Assembly: GCF_902167145.1 (NCBI RefSeq)
Contig: NC_050102.1
Span: 13,578,850 to 13,642,849 of the forward strand
DNA from: Zea mays
Taxonomy: Eukaryota; Streptophyta; Magnoliopsida; Poales; Poaceae
Length of the DNA stretch: 64,000 nucleotides
Reading direction: 5' to 3'
Shown here: positions 1-10,581 of the stretch, piece after piece
Numbering within the stretch: the first letter of the stretch is position 1
Layout: each line of letters starts with the position of its first letter
Position numbers and translations under genes: made by a program
The notes under the pieces: generated by a model
What the model was told of the DNA's origin: nothing
The model's input: only the letters and a program-made list of their open reading frames with translations
Databases searched by the model: none

Positions 1-1324
1 ACACTCGACAAATTAAGAATCGAATAAATTTAAAAAAACAGTAATTTTTTTTAAAAAAAATTCTAGGAACAACTCTCCAACCCTACCCTATTACCTTACC
101 CGTTGCCCTATCATTTTTCATATTATTTTGAATCAAACTTATATGTTTTATAAATGGTGAGATTCGAACTCGCAACCTCTCTCTCGCGCATACCCTCATA
201 TACCACTACACTACTACACCAATTATGTTTATATTACGTTTTCATTCCCCATGTACTATAACAAATCGAGAGTAATTTGATTATTTAAGGCACTAAATGA
301 GTTCATTTGAAAATGTGATCAACTATAAAATTGCATAACTTTTTGAGATCTACAAGTTTTATTTTAATAGTTTCTACATCCGAGACCGTTTACAAAATTT
401 GAAAACTTCACACGAAATTTTCAATGATAAGATGATTTCAAATCAAAAAATTGTCAACTACAAAGTTTCATTACATTTCAAGACCTACAACTTTTATTTT
501 AGTGGTTTTTCCATCCGAGACAGTTTGAAAAATTCAAATTTCAAAATTCAAACATAGTTTTGCATAACAAAATGATTTCAAACTAAAACATTGTCAACTA
601 CAAAGTTTCATAACTCTTCAATACCTACAACTTTCATGTTGGTGGTTTTTTCTTTCGAAGTTGTTTTCAAAATTCAAATTTTAAATTTTTTAAATTCAGA
701 CGTAGTTTTCATTGACAATATGACTTCAAATGAAAAAGTTGTCAACTATAAACTTCTATAACTTCTCAAGATCTACAAAGTTTATTTTGGTTGTTTGGTC
801 ATTTGTTTATCTCAGATGATGGTTCTAACAATATGTACAAATTCTATACGTCTCTCTCGTAGTTTCATAAACTACGAGAGAGATATAGGTTTTATGAACA
901 AATTTATTTTTATTTTGTCATATGAAGAAATGTTCAATATATAAATTGTACATCATGATGAGTTATACAAATTTGTAGTTGAAGAAATGTTCAATATATA
1001 AATTTACTACTTTAAAATGTGATTTTTAAATTGTCTTTGCCTAGTGTTGGAGAAAAAACACTCGGCAAAGAGCTCTTTGCCGAGTGTTGTATTGTGACAC
1101 TCGGCAAAGAGCCCTTTGCCGAGTGTCAAAAAAAGACACTCGGCAAAGAAACTCTTTGCCGAGTGTCAAAAATAAAACACTCGGCAAAGAGCTTCTTCGC
1201 CGAGTGTTTTCTTTTACCGAGGGTTTTTTGTGTGGCACTCGACAAAGAGCTCTTTGCCGAGTGCCCGAAATAAAACACTCGGCAAAAAATATGGCACTCG
1301 GCAAAGAGCCAAATTCCGGTAGTG
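1..1324. mobile_element. CACTA transposon, terminal part (left end outside window)
   Basis: The segment ends at 1324 with CCGGTAGTG, the reverse complement of the CACTACCGG terminus of grass CACTA (En/Spm-like) transposons. Next to it lies an array of the CACTCGGCAAAGAG / CTCTTTGCCGAGTG subterminal motif. Bases 1-1018 are AT-rich and built of diverged repeats of a block containing 'aaagtttcataactcttcaa' and 'acctacaactttt'-like phrases, as expected for noncoding CACTA interior. No transposase is visible, so the element is either non-autonomous or its coding part lies to the left. The 3-bp target duplication cannot be tested because the other end is missing. Confidence 0.85.
1045..1308. repeat. 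CACTA subterminal repeat array
   Basis: About ten copies of a motif of roughly 15 bp (acactcggcaaagag) occur in both orientations. Several are paired head-to-head as near-perfect palindromes with an AGCTCT centre, separated by 5-8 bp A-rich spacers. In the En/Spm family such subterminal repeats bind the TNPA-type protein; that role is inferred from the family. The short open frames across this array in all frames are by-products of the repeats. Confidence 0.85.
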
Positions 1325-2135
1325 GGCGGCGCCTTGATCTCGCTCCCGGGAGGGACCCCGTCAGGGAGGAGAGATCTTAGGTGTTGTCTAGGCTCGGCAG
1401 GCCGACCTAGACTCCTCTAATCGACGTAGAGTCGAAGAGAAGCGGAGAATTTAGGGATTGGAAGGCTAAACTAGAACTACTCCTAAATGTATAAGAAATA
1501 AATGCGAGATAAGTTGATTATTGATTCGATTGATGATGCTTAATCGATCGTAATCCTCTGTATTTATAGAGGAGAGGGCTGGACACTTTACAAACTAATC
1601 TCCCGAGCTAATTCTGCGAATTTAGCTAACAACCGTAGCACAAAACTCGGAACTATAATCTGCTCTGTGCAAGCGTAGACCGTCCGCACCACCAGTGCGT
1701 ACCGTCTGGCCCTAGGGCCGGCCCGTCCGGTCCTTATTTTGGTGCTCAACACAGCCAACGTAACTTATTTCGCATCTGTCTATGCAGCCTACGCTTCAAA
1801 CATGCATACAACCAAACATAAACTCAGATAAAGTCAACGTGAGTATGGTGACGCGGGACGAGATGGTGCAGGTAACCAATCACACGGTAACTGAAGCCAG
1901 ACTTCCGCGGAACCCCGTCACAAGTATCCATACATATTATTGTATTCTTGTTCATCAGATCGATAACCCGTCCAGCACGGGAGCGAGCGTATATAGCGAC
2001 TCCGAGATCATCGAGCTGAACATAGTACACACTACAATCACTTTTAAACGACCAAACTGCAGATCGACACAGTGGCGGCGCATACTCTGCTAGCTACTAC
2101 CGCGCGCGCCACTAATTTGTCGTCGTACGTTGGCC
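1325..2135. other. Intergenic DNA with an LTR-like fragment at 1382-1751
   Basis: Bases 1382-1751 start TGTTG and end CAACA. On the minus strand they contain a TATAAATA box near 1559-1567, preceded by GC-rich sequence, so they resemble a retrotransposon LTR in minus orientation. The 5 bp on either side (ttagg and cagcc) do not match, so I cannot call it a clean solo LTR. Bases 1325-1381 could be its adjoining leader. Bases 1752-2135 hold nothing I recognise beyond the probable 3' UTR of the thioredoxin gene. Confidence 0.4.
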
Positions 2136-2136
2136 T

Positions 2137-2171
<35 letters not shown>

Positions 2172-2173
2172 TT
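2136..2173. repeat. (TTTA)n microsatellite, overlapping AATAAA signals on the minus strand
   Basis: About nine and a half perfect TTTA units. Read on the minus strand it is (AAAT)n and contains successive AATAAA hexamers, about 50-85 bp downstream of the thioredoxin stop codon. It could therefore serve as that gene's polyadenylation region; this is inference from position. Confidence 0.8.
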
Positions 2174-2220
2174 GACGACTGGTGCGCGCGCGCTATTTGC
2201 TACACATCACATCTCCTGAA

Positions 2221-2899
2221 TTAGGCGGACGCCGAGGCAGGAGCCGTCGTAGTGCCAGCGGCGGCGTACTTCCTGACGGCGTCCCGGAGCTCGTCCTCGT
2301 CGACGGTAGCAAAGCTCTCGAGCGTCTCGCCGTTCCTGATGAAGCAGAAGGTCGGCATCACATGGACGCCGTAGATCTTCGCGACTTCCTGTACGTACAC
2401 GTACGACGTACGTGTAGAATTGAACAAAGGAGATTAACAGCAGCACATGTGGATGTGGTCAGTACGACGGACGACGACGACGCTGACGCTGCGTCTGCGT
2501 GCGTGCATGCGCTCATTATATTGACTCACCAGCAGTTCGTCCACGTCGACCTCGAGGAAGACCGCGGAAGGGTACTTGCTGGCGCAGTCCGCGTACACCG
2601 GGGCCATCATCTGGCACCCACTGCACCAGGGGGCCATGAAGTCGATGACCACCTGACGACGACGGCCGGTAATTGGCAGGCAAATTGTGCTCAGGATGTT
2701 AGCTTTGTTTGAGGCGGCCGTCGAGTTGTTGCAGAAGATGCATGCATTTGTATCACAAGAGCAAGATGTGCAAGAGATGGCGATGATGGCTGCTCGTGTG
2801 GGTACGTACCAGCTTGCCCTGCTCCTTGGCCTTGGCCATGCGGGCGTCGAACTCGTCCTTGGTGTGGCACGCGATCACGGCACCCTCCTCGGCCGCCAT
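2221..2899 (-). CDS. h-type thioredoxin, three exons, active site WCSGC
   Basis: Small cytosolic disulfide reductase of the thioredoxin fold. Exons on the minus strand: 2899-2810, 2652-2530 and 2388-2221. Introns of 157 and 141 bp have donors GTACGT and GTGAGT and CAG acceptors, and all junctions are in phase 0. The product is 126 aa, normal for plant Trx h. Visible motifs: [20 protein letters not shown] at the N-terminus, [13 protein letters not shown] with redox cysteines C40 and C43, [20 protein letters not shown] with the cis-proline P83, and an Ala/Thr-rich tail. The start is the first ATG after a TATA box about 95 bp upstream. The reading frame is intact. The dipeptide SG between the cysteines differs from the usual GP or PP of h-type thioredoxins, so redox potential or substrate range may be shifted. 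No transit peptide is seen. It sits alone between transposons. Confidence 0.9.
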
Positions 2900-2992
2900 T
2901 ATTCCGACCCTCGCTCTCTTCTCCTTTCCTCGGTGTGGGATCCGAAGCCCTTGCAGAGTTTGCGCTGGTAGCCTACGCGAGCCGCGGGCGGC

Positions 2993-3000
2993 TTTTATAG
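2993..3000 (-). promoter_or_regulatory. TATA box of the thioredoxin gene
   Basis: CTATAAAAGC on the minus strand, 94 bp upstream of the ATG at 2899, preceded by GC-rich sequence (3001-3180). Spacing fits a 5' UTR of about 60-70 nt. Confidence 0.7.
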
Positions 3001-3184
3001 GCGCAGCGAGCGACTGGGCGCGACAGGGACGGGCTACTAGGTCGAGGCCGCGATCGAGGCAGCTTGCATGGCGCCGGCGGGCTCCGGCCGGTCCCCTGTG
3101 CCATTCCCAGGTCTTCGAGCTCTCTAGATCGGCGTGCCTCGTTATCGACGGTCGTCGACGTGGTGCAAAATCCGTACGATACTG

Positions 3185-4606
3185 AAAAAAAAAGTCAGTA
3201 GATAAGTGCTCTAAACTGATGGCACGCAAAAATTTATACCGACAGTTTCAGTTAGCACACTGAAAATAAATAGGTGAGCACGGCTTAAAAAACCGCATGT
3301 GTAAATATATTTTCGCTTGGGGTTCACCTAAATCAACCGCCAATAAAAAAAACTATTTATACTGACAGTTGTGTTAAATGAATCGCAAGTGGAACGTTAT
3401 TTTCACTGCATGTGCACTTAAGCCAACCTCCAGTGGAACGGGCTACTTCCACTTCGGTTTTGTTAACACAGCCGCCAATGAACGCCAGTGCATCAATTTG
3501 TCTTAAAAAGTAATTTTATAAAAGTATATATGTATTAACATTCACCAAATCTAACTCAGTACCAGAGAGTACTGAGTACCACAATACTTCCATTTCGGTT
3601 TTGTTAACACAACCGCCAATGGAGTCCCTGAAGAAGGCAGCAGAAGAGCCTTTATACGACGAGTCTAAGGGTTGTACCAAAGAGTCCACGATGCTCCGGT
3701 CTGTGCTAAAGTTGTTGATGTTAAAAGCTAGATATGGTTTGTCTGATGCTGGCTTCGATGCGTTTTTAGTATATCGCAGACATGCTTCCAAAGGAGAACA
3801 AAGTGTCTGCTAACATGTACTATGCAAAGAAACTAATCAGTCTGCTAACTATGGGTGTGGAGAAAATCCACACATGTAGAAATCACTGTATCCTTTATCA
3901 AGGTGATGATTATAAAGACTTAGAGAGTAGTTACCCAAAGTGCAATGCAAGTAGTACAAGACGAATAAAGACTATCGAGAGAAAGAGTGTGTTGCATCCG
4001 TGTCTAATGGGAATAAGCGAAAGAAAGACCAAACGAAGACTTCAAAATTCACGAGCAATAAAAAATAAGTAGACTATTATGCGTTCAAAAAGATTCCTGC
4101 TTTGGTGATGTGGTACCTCCCTGTCGTCGATCGATTGAGGTGTCTGTTCGCTAACCCTGAGAATGTCGAACTTTTGAACTGACATTCTTTTGATAGGTAC
4201 AAAAATGATGGGAATCCAGTCGATGGGAAGCAGTGGCAAGATTTCAATGACAACCACCGAGACTTCGCCGACAAACCAAGAAATGTTAGGTTCGCACTGA
4301 GTACTGATGGAATGAATCCATTTGCTGAGAGGAGCAGCAAGCATAGCACATGGCCGGTGATCCTCACCATATACAACCTTCCTCCATGGTTGATGCAGAA
4401 ACGAAAATACATTTTGCTAACCATTCTTATTTTAGAAAATGTATTTTCACTAGCGGTTTGCTTCTAAATGTATTTTCACTAGCGGTTTGCTTAATAAAAC
4501 CGTCTCTGAAAATGTTGATTTTCACTGGCCTCTATCACTGCGGCATTGAAAAACGTCAGTGCAAATAGCTCTACGACCGTCACTATAGAGTTTCTCTGTA
4601 CCAGTG
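3185..4606 (+). mobile_element. Degenerate CACTA element (internally deleted)
   Basis: The right end is CTCTGTACCAGTG (ending 4606), the reverse complement of a CACTGGTACAGAG-type CACTA terminus. Both flanks carry diverged 'aaccgcca' and 'cactagcggtttgct' type subterminal motifs (about 3230-3610 and 4440-4590). The interior encodes broken TNP2-type transposase. The left terminus was not found, so 3185 is only an estimate. The element abuts the thioredoxin promoter, about 200 bp beyond its TATA box. Confidence 0.7.
3619..4440 (+). pseudogene. TNP2-type CACTA transposase fragments
   Basis: Three blocks of the Transposase_21/TNP2 family are readable on the plus strand. About 3690-3775 reads LKLLMLKARYGLSDAGFDAF. 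About 3782-3960, in another frame, reads MLPKENKVSANMYYAKKLIS and then MGVEKIHTCRNHCILYQGDD. About 4198-4440 reads RNVRFALSTDGMNPFAERSS followed by STWPVILTIYNLPPWLMQKR. A frameshift lies near 3775 and a gap with disordered sequence between 3970 and 4195. It cannot make a functional transposase. Confidence 0.85.
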
Positions 4607-5708
4607 AATTAAACCTTTGAATCATGTAGTCGATCGATGTACGTGCTGCAAAACTTTTTTTTTCATCTAAATTCGTTGAGGAACCTAAATACTCATTTTA
4701 TATGTGATCTGAAAACCCTCAGCAACGCTGGTTCTAGAACGGGTGCCCGATGAGCTCCTCATTGTCACTCTCATACTATGAGTTCAGAAAAAAGATCTCT
4801 AAACCAACAGTGAAAATGAGATCTGAGTCATGCAGCAGTACCCACTATATGTACCACCATTTGAGATAGAGGTTATTGGAAGGTAGTAGGGCCGGTGGTT
4901 ACCATTGCCACCCAACCATTTCTTTGTGGCACTGCCGTATTCCAATTGGCGACTCTGTGTGCTGCTCATCTAAATAGAATGTGCGAAACTATGAGCCCCG
5001 ACATAAGGAATTGGAGACGCAAAGAGCACTAGAACAAGAAGACGCAAAGAGCAGAATTAATGTAGAAAGCCATACCGCGGGTGTCAACTGTCAATCAATA
5101 ACAGAAGGTCGCTGCTATTTAAATCTTTGTCGTCAAGCTGTATGCATCTGTAGTGCACATTATTGTTGGAAAAAAAAAAGAGGGCAGTTTTGCAAGTTGA
5201 ACTTGACGTCTAACGCGTGTCATCTTCTTCCTTGGAACATCGTGTTCTTCCGTGGGTGGTTCTCTCCGCAAGTGGGACAAGGGAGATTTGGTACTTGAAG
5301 AAGAGGCGTAGCCCCTTCAGTGTGTCAGTGACCCGAGTTTCCACATTCGTAGGTGCAGTTTCTTGTAGGATCGTCACACGGTTGCTAGCTCGCACGTCGC
5401 GTACTCGCATGCAATGTCTCTAGAAGCAATGAGGAAGCACCAAGCATCCATAGGTGCAGTTTCGTTTCTTGTCGTGCAAAACCAAAACGGGAATCCCAAC
5501 AAAAGCCACCGGCCAGTGACGACAAAACGGGAGGCCCAAGAATTAAAAGCCACCAGCTAGTAAGATAAGATATGCATTCCGTTAATTTAGTTACTCATAA
5601 TCGATATTGGTCTTGGAAAATACAGCAATAGTACCACTGACTTCTGAGAATAATTTAATTTTATAGTATTAATATATAGATAAATGCTCGTGTATTGTAC
5701 CCAAAATA
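4607..5708. other. Unassigned intergenic DNA
   Basis: No gene, RNA gene or repeat boundary could be recognised. Moderately AT-rich with stops in all frames. Confidence 0.5.
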
Positions 5709-5929
5709 TCTCTACAACTATTAAGACTCATCTGTAGACTGCCCCCGCTCCTTGCCCAACGAAACCCCCGCTCCCGCACGCCCCGCCGACCTCTGCTGCC
5801 GCAACGCCGCAGCCGCCGCGAAATCCGCACCCACCCGCGCGACCTCTACTGCCGCAAGGCCGCAGCCGCCGCGAAATTTGCACCCACCCGCGCGCCGCAG
5901 CCCTTTGTCCGCGCCGGAGCCTAGCACCG

Positions 5930-6172
5930 AACCGCCGCGGATTCGCCACTACATCACCGGCCATGGCTTCGGGCATGCCACCCGCGCCCTCGAGGTCCGC
6001 CGCCGCTCTCTCCGCCCGCTTGCAGCTTGCCTGCCTGGTGCCGGCGCGTACTGTTTCCTGACCCCATCGTCTCCAGGTGGTGAGGCACCTGGTCACCGCA
6101 GGGCACGACGTGCACGTGGTCATCGCCGCGCCCGAGTTCGTCTTCACCACCGAGATCGCCTCCCCCAGCCTC
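5930..6172 (+). pseudogene. L-arabinokinase 5' fragment (two exons)
   Basis: The exon ending at 5994 reads HYITGHGFGHATRALE. The next, starting at 6077 after a CAG acceptor, reads VVRHLVTAGHDVHVVIAAPE and FVFTTEIASPS. Together they match the N-terminal glycosyltransferase-like segment of plant arabinokinase (salvage of L-arabinose to arabinose-1-phosphate). The frame then runs into unrelated sequence. The kinase domain and the rest of the gene are absent and no native start codon is evident, so this is a captured, non-functional fragment. The donor at 5995 (GTCCGC) is weak. Confidence 0.8.
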
Positions 6173-6369
6173 TCCGACAAGCTCGCGTCCCCGTCCACAT
6201 CCGAGATGCTCGCGCCCGCGCCTTGGATGGAAGCCCAGAATCGCCTTCCATCGAGGATTCTACACCACGCGTCGCGCCCCCTCCCCGCACGCAAGCCCCC
6301 GCCTGCACATTCTCCGCCACCCCATCCCCTGTCCGGCGCGTGTGCCACGGCCTCCCTCGACCAGCGGCA

Positions 6370-6724
6370 CGCGTACGCCATCACCCCCTCCCTACTGCTC
6401 CCATCCGCGGTGCTCACCTTCGCCATCGCGCAATCCATCAAGGTCCTCACCACCTGGTACGCCCTCTCCCCCTATCTATCTCCACGCGGTGCCCGGATCT
6501 GAGCTCCCTCCATGACGGGATCTGCATCTGCCCACCCTCCTCCGCGCGCGCGACCGACGTGCAGGTATAAGGAGAACCGGTGGGACGCGAAGCAGCTGGT
6601 GGGCTCCGGTGGGATGCCGTCCTCGCACTCAGCCACCGTCACAGCGCTCGCTGTCGCCGTCGGCCTGTAAGAGGGGCTCGCCAGCTCGTTGTTCGCCACC
6701 GCCGTCGTCTTTGTCTTCGTGGTT
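6370..6724 (+). pseudogene. DUF212 / divergent PAP2-family protein fragment (two exons)
   Basis: The first exon piece, ending at 6456 with a GTACGC donor, reads LLPSAVLTFAIAQSIKVLTT. The second, from 6565 after GTGCAG, completes the split Trp codon and reads YKENRWDAKQLVGSGGMPSS then HSATVTALAVAVGL. This is the highly conserved core of the plant DUF212 (acid phosphatase/vanadium haloperoxidase-related) family. An in-frame TAA at 6668-6670 follows, after which the family frame resumes (EGLASSLFATAVVF) to about 6724. It is a truncated captured copy. Confidence 0.8.
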
Positions 6725-6874
6725 GGTTCCCCTTCCCACTCCCCCTCTCCCTTTCGACACCAAAAAAAACGCGCTGACCATCTTTGGCAAGCTGTCGCCC
6801 ACCCCACCCCAAAACCCTAGCTCTATTCCATCGCTCCCGTACTCCCTATTGCGGCGGTTGAGAACAGTGGCGAC

Positions 6875-7092
6875 AAGATCTCATGGAGAGAAGCTATGCG
6901 GACCCCAGGAAAGGTGAAATCGTCGTGCGATGGTGGAGATGGCCGATGGGAGGCTCCACCAGCCCTAGGGTGTGGCCAACAAGACGCTACTCGCCACTGC
7001 GTGGGTCGGCAGTGAGATCTCAGGGAGAGAAGCCATGCAACCCCATGAAAGGCGAAACTGTCGCACGATGGTGGAGACGACCGGCGGTAGGA
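6875..7092. repeat. Diverged direct duplication (~80 bp, offset ~135 bp)
   Basis: The sequence beginning at about 6876 (gatctcatggagagaagc) recurs at about 7015 (gatctcagggagagaagc). Both continue through 'aaaggtgaaat'/'aaaggcgaaac' and 'gatggtggaga'. The copies are clearly related but have many substitutions. Confidence 0.7.
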
Positions 7093-8845
7093 TGCAAGTA
7101 TGAGCATTTGGCAAAGAGAGTATTCCTCCCCATGCTCCCGCTCCCTCCTGCACCCCACGCTCGCCGACGAGCCGCTCGACCTCGTCGCAGCTTGCCGAGC
7201 CATCATGCGCCCCGGTGCGGTGGTCAACATCAATCCACGCCGTCAATCGCGTGTTGGTCCTACGCTCAGTGCATGAGTCCTTCAACTGGCGGTGGTGGAG
7301 CAACCGTACTACCACAGCGCATACACAGGACGTAGAGAACAACTCCAGAAGGTGAGCCCCAGATCTCCGCTGCCGTCTTCTCGCCTGAAAAAAGAGGGGC
7401 ATCTCTATCGCCACCAACCACTAGCAGGCGGCGGACGCTGCTCGCAGCAGGTAACGGCGTGCATCAGGGTAATATATTGCAAATAGTTTAGGGTTTCAGT
7501 TTCATTCACGAGTTTAGTACATGATTAATGTATTTTCTCGTTGGATTCTGAGCTCCCAACCTGATGATTAGCGTTGTTTGCACAAAAAACCGAGATCTGT
7601 CGTCGAAGACCACCTAACTGTTTCTCATGGCAGACTTGCTTGCTTGCTTTGGCTTGGTTCATTGACAATTTACCACTTCCTCAGTTCCTCTGTTCTATCA
7701 TTTATGGTGTAGTTTACCTTTGTGAGAAGAAACCTGTAACCACACATACACGCACATGCATGCCACTCATTGTTTGGTTCATTTAGTTATCATTTACTTT
7801 CGGCATAACAGGCACAATAAGCCACTTCAGGCTTCAGTCTGTTCTGTGATCAGCAGAACATTATGGGCTCTAAAGCAGGAGGACTTTTGAGGTATTTTGA
7901 TGCCAAAATTTTTAGACATACCATCATTGAAGTTGCTCTGATCTGTACAACATTTACAAGATTTACAGAGCTTCAACTAAGTCAACTTGTTGAGTCGCTT
8001 GTTACATATCTTTTGCATATGGGAAAAAATAATAGATAAGGTACTTGGAGTTGGCAAACAATTGTTTGATATACCCTTTTCATATGCACTTGTTTTTTGG
8101 TTACCAACCTACTAGCTAATAACAAGTTTTCACTCATCTCTACCATTTTTCGGAATGGCGACGTCTCTTCGCTATATGTCAATCATAGAGGTAGTGTGAG
8201 ACACATATTGGCAACTGACCAAATGACTTCAGATATTTGGGGTCTCATCGATGTTCAAACAGAGAATGCACAAAGTAGTCAGAAATGGTAATTATATTGT
8301 CATTGTTGTTGCTGGTAGTGATGTTACTGTTCTACTATCACGAAGGAGAAATTTGATCCAATTGGTGGGCCTTTGCCTAAACTTTCACAAGCTGATTCCA
8401 AGCAATGTGTCTAAAATCTTTTTCTTGTGTTGGTAACCACCAGATGCTTGTCAATTGTCAAACTTATTTTGGTTGGCTTATTTTCAAGATTAAATGATCT
8501 CTGGTAACTGAGGAGAATGCTGTAGATGTTGATTTTCCTTTTAGGAAGGTGAAGCTCTCCGATGTGGTAGGGGGTTAGTACCCCTTTCCTCTCCTCTAGC
8601 ATGCTTAAGGAGGTATTGTTGGGCTTTTTTATACTCATACTCAGTTGTATATATGTTTCTCAGGAATGGAAAATGTGCATATATGCTTCTGATTGCAGTG
8701 AGATTAGCCTCGTCCAAGTTATGGGATCTGGTATGTTAAAGGATTCTGCCTGGTTATATTGATTTTATTATTAGATAATTAATTTCTCTCATAGACACAC
8801 CTGTGTTTTACTTAAGCATGTTTTGATTTTGTTTCCTGTTTTAGC

Positions 8846-9175
8846 CATGAACTAGACAAGATTATAAGTTTACAGAGGCCTTACATCAAGAGAGTACAAG
8901 ATTGCCATAAGGAAGTAAAGTCTTTGAGGAAAGTGACCTTATGAGAAGCTTGAGAAAATCAACTTGTGTGTGAGAAGTTTTGTCTACTTGTGCTAATTAG
9001 TCATATGATATTTTTAGTCATGAACTAGACAAGATCAGAAGTTTAAAGAGGTTTTAAATCGAGTACAAGATCGCCATAAGGAAGTACAAGTCTTTGAGGA
9101 AAGTGACCTTATGAAAAGTTTGAGCAAATCAACTTGTGTGCGAGAAGTTTTGTCTACTTGTGCTGATCAGTCATA
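8846..9175. repeat. Tandem duplication of ~150 bp
   Basis: 'catgaactagacaagat' through 'gaagttttgtctacttgtgct' occurs at about 8846-8994 and again at about 9020-9164 with about 10% differences and small indels. It could be duplicated exon-intron sequence of an unidentified captured gene. Confidence 0.75.
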
Positions 9176-9869
9176 CCTTGGAATATTGCTGAACTGTTGC
9201 CTTTGTTGCTCATTGGCTTCAATACTTCATACACCATCAAATGAGTCATGTGCAAAATTCTTCGAAGCATCAGTTCTTGCTCTAGAAGAACTTCATCAGG
9301 TGATTACTCTTTTGCTTTCCTTTATTGAATAATTAGCACATGTGCGTTCAAAAAAATTGCCACATGAATGAAATGATATATTCTCGAATTATTCTATTGA
9401 GTTTTTTGTTTTTATCACAACACCACCCTGGCGCGCTAGAGGCGGGGTCGAATCAGCAACTACGGCTGACATGACGCTACCCATCCAGTTGCTCACTGCT
9501 CAGGTTGATCTCCATGCTTGAGTTCTTGAAATGTTCTGCCTTAGGTGTGAATTACCATAATTGAAGTCTAGGGATTATTCTTGGTGCCTTTGTGATTTTT
9601 CTGATCATGGAATGGACCAGAGTTCCAATCTCTGTTGGTTTAGATGAAGTGGCAAGTTTTTGCTGTGTGTGTGTCTCTAATAAAAGGCACCCATATTTAT
9701 GTCTGTGACATTAATCCAAATATGCTAAATGTTGGGAAAAAGCGTGTTGCAGAAAGAGGTCCCGAGCATGAACTTTTCTAATAGATTTTGTTGCCTCTGT
9801 CTCAAGTGTGGGTTATGTTGTTCAACAGTTGGTTTTTATTTCCAGGTTATAGCGAAGAACATTGTTTTA

Positions 9870-10581
9870 GCTGGATACAAGGAGATGCAGAAGCTCTGAG
9901 TTTTGAGGATGGATCTATGGATGGTTACACTATCACATTTGGGATCAGAAATGTGACGCACATTGAGAAAGCTCTATCAGAAGCTTACAGGTCGGCTAAT
10001 TTAGAACCCTAACAATTATTATTGCTCATGTTTAAATTATTACTGTTTGAACTTCAGTATATGTGTCTATTCTTCGTGATTAAGTTTTTTTGTCTTCGTG
10101 TGCAGTATCATGGATTAAGCTTTTTTATATTTTACCATGTTTGTTTAGTTGATGGTTCTGAAATGTCATTACTGTCATATCAATTGGCATATTTCAAAAT
10201 CTTTTTTGCTTAGTTGATGGTTCTAAAGCAAGGGTGGAGGTTCCTATGCTTGGAGTTGAGTCATGTGGATGTCCCTATTTTTAAATAGATGTAAGTTTCG
10301 TCAATCATGTTTACTCGTCAATCTTTAACTGCTCTTTCAGATTTTCTGCCCTTCTTTTTTCAGTTATGATGCTTACTCGTTTTCTATGATTCCGGCTATT
10401 GAAGAGCTGGTTGATGGTGATCGGCAGATAGAAGACGGGCAACATGCTAACCAGGCATGTGAACCTTGAACCTTGGCAGGAAAAGTTTGCTCAGATGATT
10501 CAGGAAGCCGGATTCCAGAGGGTGGAATATGAAAACCTCCTGAGCGGTGTAGTTGCCATTCATTCTGGACTGAAACTGTAG
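9870..10581 (+). pseudogene. COQ5: COQ5 (ubiquinone biosynthesis methyltransferase) 3' fragment
   Basis: Matches the C-terminal half of the mitochondrial 2-methoxy-6-polyprenyl-benzoquinol methylase. Piece 1 (to 9990, then GT) reads [20 protein letters not shown] and [10 protein letters not shown], the SAM-methyltransferase post-I region. Piece 2 (about 10213-10290, GTAAGT donor) reads WRFLCLELSHVDVPIFK and then an in-frame TAG at 10286. Piece 3 (from 10364 after TTTTTTCAG) reads YDAYSFSMIPAI and then degenerates. The last piece reads EKFAQMIQEAGFQRVEYENL to GVVAIHSGLKL and the natural stop at 10579-10581. The motif I half is missing and several blocks are disrupted, so it is a captured fragment. 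Confidence 0.85.

Larger units (their letters stand above)
6725..9865. other. Helitron interior with no recognised gene
   Basis: Plus-strand pieces such as 7082-7335 and 9111-9332 may be remnants of further captured genes, but I could not assign any family. Two internal duplications are listed separately. The stretch 7480-9860 is AT-rich and intron-like. Confidence 0.5.

Noticed and set aside
1045..1308. CRISPR-like regularly spaced palindromic repeats
   Set aside because: CACTA subterminal repeats in eukaryotic DNA, spacers of only 5-8 bp, no cas genes.
1019..1380. Overlapping small ORFs on both strands with repeated GKEPFAEC-like peptides
   Set aside because: Translation of the CACTA subterminal repeat array.
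1382..1751. Clean solo LTR
   Set aside because: TG...CA ends and a TATA box are present, but the flanking 5-mers do not match.
5728..6453. 241-aa minus-strand frame
   Set aside because: Shadow of the GC-rich arabinokinase/DUF212 fragments, which match known families on the other strand.
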